From Ruegeria haliotis (GTDB lineage: Bacteria; Pseudomonadota; Alphaproteobacteria; Rhodobacterales; Rhodobacteraceae): 44,396 nucleotides of DNA. Below are positions 16,475 to 23,711 of the stretch, one piece after another (position 1 is the first letter of the stretch; each line of letters starts with the position of its first letter). The stretch is from the NCBI RefSeq assembly GCF_013377785.1, contig NZ_JABXWT010000023.1:1-44396 (forward strand). Direction: 5' to 3'. Both the position numbers and the translations under genes were made by a program. The notes under the pieces are model-generated. The model was not told the origin of the DNA and ran no database searches. It saw nothing but the letters and a program-made list of their open reading frames with translations.

Positions 16475-16804
16475 TTACCAACCGCTACCGGTCGAGGCTG
16501 ACGTTACTGCGGCGGCGGTGCCGACAACGGCGGCCGCTGCGCCGACAACGGCTGCTGCGGCCGCGGCCGTGGTGGTCACAACACCACCGGCAACTTTTTC
16601 CAGATCATCTTCGCTAAGCTCGCCATCGGCTTGGAGCTCCTCCTGGAAGGCGGCCATGTCTTCCTTGGTCCAGTTCAACCCCATGGAGGCCGCATGCTCA
16701 ATCTGGCCATCCAGATTGGTTGCGCCAATCTCTTTCGCCTTGGCCCGCAAATCTGGATCACTTGCACAACGGCGTGCATATTCCTTCAGGTCTTCGACAC
16801 TCAT
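16475..16804 (-). CDS. RiPP precursor 3: Nif11-type leader with Ala/Val/Thr core, inverted copy
   Basis: 109 residues from the ATG at 16804, preceded by AGAAGGGA. The leader matches the other two (MSVEDLKEYARRCASDPDLR; GELSEDDLEKVAGG), with differences such as Asn30 and Glu36. The core of 35 residues starts VVTTTAAAAAAVVGAAAAVV and ends TSASTGSGW. Thus VVTTT at the start and GSGW at the end are invariant in all three precursors. It is convergent with the halogenase gene and has its own terminator, so it is expressed as a separate short transcript. Confidence 0.92.
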   Translation of the reverse strand: MSVEDLKEYARRCASDPDLRAKAKEIGATNLDGQIEHAASMGLNWTKEDMAAFQEELQADGELSEDDLEKVAGGVVTTTAAAAAAVVGAAAAVVGTAAAVTSASTGSGW

Positions 16805-17157
16805 TGAATTGTCCCTTCTCACGTTTCGCCACGAGTCAAATCAATACCAGGTCCGCGACCGGACGCACAACCAAACCAAATGGCCTTGTTATTATTCACA
16901 CGATAAAAGTGTACCGAGGGCTCATCAAAAATCAAGCGCCGTTATTTGAAAGCCGAGTGTTTTTGCCTGAGCTGTTGGGCATGCGATAAGCAAGCACCGC
17001 CTACTGCACGGCGTGGCAAACCTGAAAAACACTGGTGATCTTGGTTTGAAGCGGGCGCAATAGCATCTGATTTGCCGACTGCCTTGATCTCGCCGAATGG
17101 GCCAAAACCCGCTTCAGCGAACCAACAATCGCGATTACTCCAGGGCAATGGCTGCGC
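16805..17157. other. Spacer upstream of precursor 3
   Basis: 353 bp between precursor 3 and the stop of the PLP-enzyme gene, both on the minus strand. It must hold the promoter of precursor 3 unless that gene is read through from upstream. An AT-rich patch at about 16885-16910 is the best place for a -10 region, but no convincing -35/-10 pair was found. No coding frame is supported. Confidence 0.4.
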
Positions 17158-18237
17158 CTAACCGGAAGCCAGAGACGGACCTTCGGTCACGAGAGAGACC
17201 ACATTGGCCACCCCGTCGAGCCCGGCGCGGGTGCGCAAACCTGAATCTGAGAAGATTTCCTGCAAGCCTGCGAAGGCAGCCGCTCCAGATTGCTGGGTCA
17301 AGACCTCGGATGTGGCATGGGAAGATCGAAGATCATTCATCGCCTTGAGGGCTGCGAGATCAGAAATGGCCATCGCGCCAAAAAGCCTGTCACGCAGGAG
17401 GTCCCAAGCCACGTTGGATGGTGTCTCGCACGCGAGGCAAGACATAGAGGTTGTGGCCCCTTCAGGAACGCTTCTAAGATCTCCGGCCTGCAAACTGGCG
17501 GCGATTGGCGCCATGTGAAGGGGCTCTACGGTGATAATACGAGGCATCTGCACGCCTAGTCTTGTGGCGAACCGCGCCGCTACGCCAGCCGCCAAAGCAC
17601 CGACACCTGCTGGCACCAGGACATGTGTGGGCGGTGATGGCAATTGTTTGAGAATTTCATCCACGATCCGTCCGTAGCCAAAGAGCGTCAGATAGGGGAT
17701 TTCCTCGAACCCCGCGCGACCTGTGTCGGAGAATTCGACGGCACCAGTCTTCTGAGCGTCTTCGGCTGCTGCTGCAATCGCCCGGTCATAGCCGCCCTCG
17801 ACCGCCACAACTCGCGCTCCAAACTGCATGATCCGATCAAAGCTCTCCTGTGGTACGGATGCTGGCATGTAGATGGTCGCGGCAACACCCAAGCGCTCCG
17901 CGGCCCATGCAACTGCGCGACCATGGTTGCCATCGGATGCGCAGACGAACCTGTTCGCATTTGCCAGGTCCGGCTTTGCGGCCAGAACCCCAAGAACACC
18001 GAGCGCCTTGAAGCAGGACAGGCCTTCATCTGCAAAGCGCTTGCCTTCATTCTTGATCCAACACGTTACACGCCCGTCGCTGTTGTACTTGTCTGCGACT
18101 AAAGGGGTTTGCGTCATGGCAGAATGCTTTGCGATGGCCGAAAGGATTCCGTCGGATTGCAAGGCAAACACCGTCCCGGGGGACACGGGCGACCAATGGG
18201 CGTTCCGAAAGTAGGCTGTTGAAGAACCGATTTGCAC
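17158..18237 (-). CDS. PLP-dependent diaminopropionate ammonia-lyase-like enzyme
   Basis: 359 residues from a GTG at 18237 with GGAG upstream; the first ATG (18117) would cut part of the N-terminal region, where relatives have residues similar to FRNAHWSP. Fold-type II PLP features are clear: the Schiff-base Lys in DEGLSCFKALGV, the substrate loop ASDGNHGRAVAWAAERLG, and the phosphate-binding GVGALAAGV. The family eliminates ammonia from 2,3-diaminopropionate to give pyruvate; relatives include threonine dehydratases. The gene points away from the large operon and sits between precursor 3 and the regulatory genes. A link to the peptide pathway is not evident. Confidence 0.8.
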   Translation of the reverse strand: MQIGSSTAYFRNAHWSPVSPGTVFALQSDGILSAIAKHSAMTQTPLVADKYNSDGRVTCWIKNEGKRFADEGLSCFKALGVLGVLAAKPDLANANRFVCASDGNHGRAVAWAAERLGVAATIYMPASVPQESFDRIMQFGARVVAVEGGYDRAIAAAAEDAQKTGAVEFSDTGRAGFEEIPYLTLFGYGRIVDEILKQLPSPPTHVLVPAGVGALAAGVAARFATRLGVQMPRIITVEPLHMAPIAASLQAGDLRSVPEGATTSMSCLACETPSNVAWDLLRDRLFGAMAISDLAALKAMNDLRSSHATSEVLTQQSGAAAFAGLQEIFSDSGLRTRAGLDGVANVVSLVTEGPSLASG

Positions 18238-18336
18238 AGCTGCGCACTCCGAAAGGGGATGGTAGAAAATTCTTCTAGCTGTCTTTTGGGGGAAGCTATA
18301 CAATCTAAAATAGAAGCAAGCACAAAATTGTGAATA

Positions 18337-18804
18337 ATGCGCGCTGTTTGGCCGATGGATCAGAAGGTGACATTTCAGATGTTGAAAGCCGAAATCCAGC
18401 TCGCCAACACACTTTCGGCTGTGCCGGGTTTGCTGGACCAACTGGACCAGGCCCTTGTCGCCATGGATGTGCCCGATGCTGACGCATTTCAGGTCAAGCT
18501 TGCGCTGGAAGAACTGGTCACCAACGCCATAAACTATGGGTTTGACGAGGGGCAGACGTCAGAGCTTGAGGTAGCCCTGCGGCGCCAGAACGAGGATCTC
18601 ATTTGCGAATTGAGAGATCATGGCCGGGTGTTTAACCCGTTGGACGTGGTCGAGCCAGACGTGACGCTGGATGTTGACCATCGCAAGGTTGGCGGGCTAG
18701 GCGTGTTTTTCGTTCGTCAGGTCATGGACGACGTAAGCTATGAAAGAGCCGGCAATATGAATGTGATGCGTCTGCGCAAAACACTAGGCCGTGAAGGCGA
18801 ATAG
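18337..18804 (+). CDS. RsbW/SpoIIAB-like serine kinase (anti-sigma/switch ATPase)
   Basis: 155 residues, a single HATPase domain. The N box is in LALEELVTNAINYGF, the G1-like segment is DHGRVFNP, and the G2 lid is in KVGGLGVFFVRQVMD. Such kinases phosphorylate a STAS partner and bind a sigma factor or other target. The likely partners are the STAS protein at 42823-43161 and the SpoIIE phosphatase at 23708-25558. The start is uncertain: 18337 gives the longest frame, but the in-frame ATG at 18379 is the only one with a good ribosome binding site (AGAAGG). It is the first gene of the ten-gene plus-strand operon. Confidence 0.85.
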   Translation: MRAVWPMDQKVTFQMLKAEIQLANTLSAVPGLLDQLDQALVAMDVPDADAFQVKLALEELVTNAINYGFDEGQTSELEVALRRQNEDLICELRDHGRVFNPLDVVEPDVTLDVDHRKVGGLGVFFVRQVMDDVSYERAGNMNVMRLRKTLGREGE

Positions 18805-18817
18805 GAAGGCGAAGACA

Positions 18818-19582
18818 ATGATGCGTGTGCTGGTTGGGAGCTTTGCAACAAGGCTCATCGCCTATCTGGCGGTGGCATTTGCCATTGCTCTGGCTGCCGC
18901 AGTCGCCCTGACGATGGCAAAGCTGTCCACCGCACTTACGCAGGCCGTTGACGGGCGCTACAGAGTTGTCGCTTCGGACCTGCGCGCCAATATTGAGACC
19001 GGGGTGAATTTTGGCCTTGCGGTCGAAGAGATCGTATCCAACGTAACGGTTCAGATCGAAAACAGGCTCGAGTCAGACGTCGATGTTCTGGCCATTCGGC
19101 TGATTGCCGAGAATGGTCGGGAAATCCTTGCGCTGCGATCGCAAGCAGAAAATCAAGAAGGCGCACAGGTCGAAAATATCGCAATGGTATCCGAACCGAT
19201 CATCAACTCCTTCGGAGCCGAAGTGGGGCGTGTGGAAGTGTCCTACGACCCGACTGGTGCACAGAGTATACTCACCGAGTCCGCCCGCATTCTGTCCTTG
19301 GAAGCTGCCATGCTGCTTGCAGCCTGTATAGGTGTGATCGGAGTGGCCAGTTTTATAGCCGCGCGGCGGATCGATCAAAGGCTGGACAGGCTGACGGCGC
19401 AGTTGGAAAACGACATGTCATCCGAGATAATGCCCGAGGTGGGTAGAGATCAACTTGATCACCTGGCGCAAAACGCGATGCAGGCCTATCGCACCAGCCA
19501 AGCAGAGTTGGATGATCTGGACGTCGAGTTGCAGCGTTTGCGTGGCCCGTCGCAGACAGCCGAGCCGGGCAGGGGGGGGTGA
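18818..19582 (+). CDS. Membrane sensor protein with periplasmic domain and HAMP-like region
   Basis: 254 residues from the ATG at 18818, with AGGAAGG 8 bases upstream. One transmembrane helix near the N-terminus (AYLAVAFAIALAAAVALTMA), a periplasmic domain of about 130 residues, a second helix (LEAAMLLAACIGVIGVASFI), then a cytoplasmic tail with coiled-coil character and no kinase or cyclase domain. The periplasmic part resembles that of the next gene. It may feed a signal to the SpoIIE/RsbW switch. The gene ends in a run of eight G just before the next start. Confidence 0.75.
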   Translation: MMRVLVGSFATRLIAYLAVAFAIALAAAVALTMAKLSTALTQAVDGRYRVVASDLRANIETGVNFGLAVEEIVSNVTVQIENRLESDVDVLAIRLIAENGREILALRSQAENQEGAQVENIAMVSEPIINSFGAEVGRVEVSYDPTGAQSILTESARILSLEAAMLLAACIGVIGVASFIAARRIDQRLDRLTAQLENDMSSEIMPEVGRDQLDHLAQNAMQAYRTSQAELDDLDVELQRLRGPSQTAEPGRGG

Positions 19583-19586
19583 CCTG

Positions 19587-21815
19587 ATGGATCAGATGTC
19601 CAGACGTTTTGCCCTCTTTATCCTGTCGGTTGCGGTTCTATGTCTCGTTGTGTCTGTGGGAGCCTTGGGTCTGCGCTCGATCGGGTTGCTCGAGCGCAAT
19701 GTTCGACCCATTCTTGAGACCAATGCGTTGGTCGTCACCGAACGCGTCCGTGACCGCATCGAAAGCGCCGTGGCGATGGGGATACCCTATGAGGGGCTGG
19801 CGCAGGTGGACGAATATCTTGACCGCGCGCTGGAAGGCAGCCATGGCATTTCAAGCATCGTTCTGGCATCTCCCAGTGGCGTGGAGATGTATGCCTCGGG
19901 CCGGGCGCAATCGAACCAGACCAGAACTGAAGCTGAAGCGTCGAACAGTTCGCAGCAGGCGGAGCCGGATCGTTTGCGGGACCGTGGCTTGCAGGTGTTG
20001 CCAGCCTCGATACAAAACGAACTGCTGCGCTGGCTCTCGCCGGAGATGTCAGCCACCGGGAACCGAGCGCGGAGTAGTACCACTGGAAACGGCGTCGTTA
20101 CCTTGCCGCTGCTGACTGCAGATGGAACAGAGTTCGGACAGATCGTTACCCGTATTGACCAAACCTTTGTAGCTCAGCAACTCCTGGATGCTGCGGCCGA
20201 TATCTTGGTCATGGTCTTCGTAGCTGTGGTTTTGGCGGTTGAGATATTGCTAGTCGTGATGTCCGCCAGCATCAGCAGTCCGTTGGCGCAGGTTGCCAGA
20301 CTGCTCAATGCGGTGGTGGGCAAAGATTTCCGTCGGTTGGAAAAACCGGCTGGAGGGGCGTCGATGCGTCGCGCGATACGGGCAGGTAATGCTCTTTTAG
20401 AAGCGCTGTCGACACGGATGGCGGATTTAAAGGCGCGCATTGAAACCGGCCTCGCTGACGCCGCCGATGCAGATCGGATGCGCACCCGCCTTAGAGCTGT
20501 AGGCGCGTTTGTAGAAGATGGGCGCAACAAGATTGGCACGACAGCCCACTTGGCGGGTGTGCGCGGCGCTGCGTTCTTGTTTGTGATGACGGAAGAGCTG
20601 ACGCGACCGTTTCTGCCACAATTCATCTCGGAAGTGCTGGGCAGCGGACCCGCACCGGGATTCGACGGAATGGACAGCACCATTCTGATCGCGGTTCCGA
20701 TCTCGACATTTATGCTGGGGGCGGCGGTGGTTGGAACGCTTGCGGCGGGCTGGGCCGATCGGGTCGGGCGTCGGAATGGATTCATGATAGGCGCCGCACT
20801 GGCCAGCCTTGGCCTTGTCATAACCGCTTTTGCTCCGAGCCTCGCGATTTTGATTTTGGCCCGTACCGTTTCCGGGGTTGGGTACGCTTTGTGCTTCTTG
20901 TCCTGCCAAGGGCAGGCGATAGACCAGACAACAACGGCCAACCGCACACGTGGCATGTCTGTTTTCGTGGGCGGCATTATGGCGGCGGATGTCTGCGGGC
21001 CGGCGATTGGCGGCATTCTGGCAGAGCAGTTCGGCTTTCAGCTGGCACTTTTGGTCGCTGCGGGATTAGGCTTGCTCAGCATTTTGCTGGCGATGCGTTT
21101 GTTGGACGGTCGCGACGAAGCGGCGCAATCTTACAAGTCAACGCATTTTGGATTTGAACCCAGAATTGTCTTGGAATGCATGAGTCAACCGCGCTTTTTA
21201 GTGGCCGCCTTGCTTGCAGCTTTGCCAGCCAAGCTTCTGCTGTCAGGCTTCTTGTTCTTCCTGGTCCCCTTGCTCCTGACCGATATTGGGGCGACCAGCA
21301 ATGAAATCGGCCGCATCACGATGCTCTACGGCGCGTCCGCGCTGATCCTTATGTCGCTGTTCTCGCGGCTATGTGACCGGTTCGGGCTGCATGCCTTCAT
21401 GGTGAGCGTCGGAGCCCTGCTGACGGGATGGGGGCTGGTGCCTTTGGCCTATGGCGCCACGGTTTCAGCAGTGGCCTGGTCGGTTTTGGTCCTCGGCGTC
21501 GCGCAGGCCATGAGCATTTCGGCGCAATCGGCCCTGTTTACGATTTTGGCAAAACGCGAGATCGGAACGTATGGGCCGGGTCGGGTCTTGGGTATTTACC
21601 GCATGACTGAACGGGCCGGGTCGGTCATCGGACCCCTGCTTGCCGGTATTCTATCGCAATATTGGGGTCTGGCAGGCGCGGCCGCAATTCTGGGCGGGTT
21701 GTCCGTTGTCACGGGTACCGGTTTTGCAGCCTTCTTCCTGGTTTCGGGCTTGCGGTCCGAGGACGACGACCTGAAAACGCGCGGCACAAGGGGGTATGAT
21801 GTTGAGACTGTGTGA
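19587..21815 (+). CDS. Sensor-MFS transporter fusion protein
   Basis: 742 residues from the ATG at 19587, 4 bp after the previous gene, with a G-rich ribosome binding site. The N-terminal part (about residues 1-320) has a helix, a periplasmic domain (from RSIGLLERNVRPIL), a second helix and a HAMP-like linker (SISSPLAQVARLLNAVVG). The C-terminal part (about residues 325-725) is a 12-helix MFS permease with the loop motif GWADRVGRRNGF. Fusion of a sensor module to an MFS transporter is unusual. It could couple export or uptake to signalling in the adjacent partner switch; the substrate is unknown. It overlaps the next gene by 20 bp. Confidence 0.82.
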   Translation: MDQMSRRFALFILSVAVLCLVVSVGALGLRSIGLLERNVRPILETNALVVTERVRDRIESAVAMGIPYEGLAQVDEYLDRALEGSHGISSIVLASPSGVEMYASGRAQSNQTRTEAEASNSSQQAEPDRLRDRGLQVLPASIQNELLRWLSPEMSATGNRARSSTTGNGVVTLPLLTADGTEFGQIVTRIDQTFVAQQLLDAAADILVMVFVAVVLAVEILLVVMSASISSPLAQVARLLNAVVGKDFRRLEKPAGGASMRRAIRAGNALLEALSTRMADLKARIETGLADAADADRMRTRLRAVGAFVEDGRNKIGTTAHLAGVRGAAFLFVMTEELTRPFLPQFISEVLGSGPAPGFDGMDSTILIAVPISTFMLGAAVVGTLAAGWADRVGRRNGFMIGAALASLGLVITAFAPSLAILILARTVSGVGYALCFLSCQGQAIDQTTTANRTRGMSVFVGGIMAADVCGPAIGGILAEQFGFQLALLVAAGLGLLSILLAMRLLDGRDEAAQSYKSTHFGFEPRIVLECMSQPRFLVAALLAALPAKLLLSGFLFFLVPLLLTDIGATSNEIGRITMLYGASALILMSLFSRLCDRFGLHAFMVSVGALLTGWGLVPLAYGATVSAVAWSVLVLGVAQAMSISAQSALFTILAKREIGTYGPGRVLGIYRMTERAGSVIGPLLAGILSQYWGLAGAAAILGGLSVVTGTGFAAFFLVSGLRSEDDDLKTRGTRGYDVETV

Positions 21816-22935
21816 TCCGCGCGTCGCTTTTGCGCGCTGGTGTACCCTGATGTTGGCGATGCTCTGTGGCGCTGGAAGTGTGCAGGCGCAAGACCAGATG
21901 CCAAACCTTTGCGAGCGTCAACATGTCGATGGCGCGCCCCATATCGTGATGGTTTTGTGGCGCGGCCCGACAACCGTTGAGCAAGGGGTCCAGGCCTATT
22001 TCGGCAATCGTGATCTGACATTCAATGTCACCTGCCTCAGCGCTAATCGTGACAGCTCGCGTTTCGCGCAGCTTGTTGAGCAGGCAAAGGAGCTGGAGCC
22101 CGACCTGTTATACACTTGGGGGACATCTGCAACTTTGGCTGCGGTAGGCACATATGAAGAAGATGCTGCAGCGTTTCCGACATCGCAAACACCGGTCCTT
22201 TTCACGATGGTTTCTTATCCGGTTCAGTCCAAAATCGTGCGAGATTTTGATGGCAGTGGGCGAAACATGACAGGCAGTTCGCATACCGTGCCGTTGGTTT
22301 CCCAACTCAAGGCGATGCAGGCCTATCGCGACGTGACCCGGATTGGGATGATCTTCAATCCACGCGAAGACAACTCGGTCCTGAACATGCGCGAGCTGGG
22401 TGCGCTAACTGAAGAGATCGGCATTGAGCTTGTGGCTATTCCAGTTCCTCTCAAAGAGGGGCCGACCGATTCCCCAGGCGAACCCGGCACAGACGTCGAA
22501 GCAGGCAGCGGCGAAGAAGAAGTTGCCGAAGGCCAGCCTGACCCATCGGCCTTGCCAGAATTGATTGCCCGGATAGCCGCACAGGACGTACAGTTTCTGT
22601 ATATCGGGCCGGATAATTTCGTTGGTACCAACCAGGAAACCATAATTGGCGAGGCCCTTTCGTATGGTATCCCAAGCTTTACCGGCACGGAGCTCGAAAT
22701 CCTCGATGGGGATGCATTGGTTGGGCTGGTCACGCCATATTACAATCTCGGTCTTCTCAACGGATCGCTGATTGAGCGAATCCTTCTAGATGGTGAAGCG
22801 CCCGAGGCAATTCCGATCAGCACCCTGGCGCGGTTTACCTATATCGTGCGCATGAATGTGGCGCTGCGGATCGGTGTGTTCCCGCCGCTGGATATTTTGG
22901 AGTTTGCCCGCATTCTCGAAGGAGAGGCCGAATGA
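21796..22935 (+). CDS. ABC-type substrate-binding protein (TrpX/ABC_sub_bind-like)
   Basis: 379 residues with a signal peptide (cleaved near GSVQAQ) and a two-lobed binding-protein fold: PHIVMVLWRG at the start, DLLYTWGTSATLAAVG and RIGMIFNPREDNS in the middle. An acidic insert (about residues 220-250, rich in Glu, Gly and Pro) separates the lobes. No ABC permease or ATPase of an import system is adjacent, so it probably works as a periplasmic ligand sensor for the neighbouring sensor proteins. It overlaps the MFS gene by 20 bp and the next by 4 bp. Confidence 0.8.
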   Translation: MMLRLCDPRVAFARWCTLMLAMLCGAGSVQAQDQMPNLCERQHVDGAPHIVMVLWRGPTTVEQGVQAYFGNRDLTFNVTCLSANRDSSRFAQLVEQAKELEPDLLYTWGTSATLAAVGTYEEDAAAFPTSQTPVLFTMVSYPVQSKIVRDFDGSGRNMTGSSHTVPLVSQLKAMQAYRDVTRIGMIFNPREDNSVLNMRELGALTEEIGIELVAIPVPLKEGPTDSPGEPGTDVEAGSGEEEVAEGQPDPSALPELIARIAAQDVQFLYIGPDNFVGTNQETIIGEALSYGIPSFTGTELEILDGDALVGLVTPYYNLGLLNGSLIERILLDGEAPEAIPISTLARFTYIVRMNVALRIGVFPPLDILEFARILEGEAE

Positions 22936-23711
22936 TGGCGACCGCGTCCCAAGGGCCGGCCAATGCGGCCGGGGGTCACGCGCCTTTGCATGGGGCTTGG
23001 CCTCAGGCCGTGCCATACGGTCTAGTACTGCGCAAAATGGATATAGGTGATTTGGACAGGCTGACGGCTTTTCATGCTGAGCTGCATCAGCTGAGCCACC
23101 AGCAGCCCGCACCATTCGTACGCGAAAAAGATGTGTTCTTTGCCGAGCACCTGACAAGTGCGGGGGAGGTTTGGGGTCTTTGGGAAAATGCCGGTCCCAA
23201 ATACCAACTGGCCGGATATACTGTTGTCGGATTGCCAACTGCGTCCGATCCCGCAAATTTTGGCCGCGACCTAGGGATGGATGACGAGGCGGACCTCGCC
23301 CTGGTTGCGCATTTGGACGGGACGGGTGTTTTGCCGCATCGGCGCGGGCTTGGCTTGCAACGCTATCTGACTGGGTATCGTATGGAGCGGGCGCGAACAT
23401 TGGGGCGCAAAACCGTGATATCCATGGCGTCACCGCAAAACAGTTTTTCTTTGTCGAACCTGTTGCAATGTGGCCTGCCAGTTCAACGATTGATTCAAAA
23501 ATATGATGCGTTGCGGTTTGTTCTGGTTCGGGATCTGTCCGGACAAACAACATATGAGAACGACCCCCATCCGGTCATGGTACCGCTGCTGGCAAACCCA
23601 GAAGAACATGTACGGTGCTTGCAGGCAGGCCGCGTGGGCATCGCATTGAGAGATGTCGGTGGAACCTTTTCGCTCGTCTATGCAAAGCGTAGGGAGGAGG
23701 CAGATCAATGA
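22932..23711 (+). CDS. GNAT-like acetyltransferase
   Basis: 259 residues, cytoplasmic. The region VLPHRRGLGLQRYLTGYRME fits the acetyl-CoA pyrophosphate loop (motif A) of GNAT enzymes, and SPQNSFSLSNLLQCG fits the following Asn-containing motif B. No substrate can be read. It overlaps both neighbours by 4 bp (ATGA), so it is part of the regulatory block; it might acetylate the peptide, a protein of the switch or a small molecule. Confidence 0.6.
   Translation: MMATASQGPANAAGGHAPLHGAWPQAVPYGLVLRKMDIGDLDRLTAFHAELHQLSHQQPAPFVREKDVFFAEHLTSAGEVWGLWENAGPKYQLAGYTVVGLPTASDPANFGRDLGMDDEADLALVAHLDGTGVLPHRRGLGLQRYLTGYRMERARTLGRKTVISMASPQNSFSLSNLLQCGLPVQRLIQKYDALRFVLVRDLSGQTTYENDPHPVMVPLLANPEEHVRCLQAGRVGIALRDVGGTFSLVYAKRREEADQ

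Noticed and set aside
16245..16949. Plus-strand frame of 234 codons over precursor 3
   Set aside because: Antisense of the Ala-rich core and leader; it starts inside the halogenase gene and crosses a terminator.
18238..18336. Divergent promoter with TATACAAT upstream of the kinase gene
   Set aside because: A -10-like TACAAT exists at 18299-18304, but no acceptable -35 box lies 16-18 bases upstream.
20174..21016. Minus-strand frame of 280 codons opposite the MFS fusion gene
   Set aside because: Pro/Ser/Thr-rich antisense frame without motifs; the plus strand has clear transporter features.
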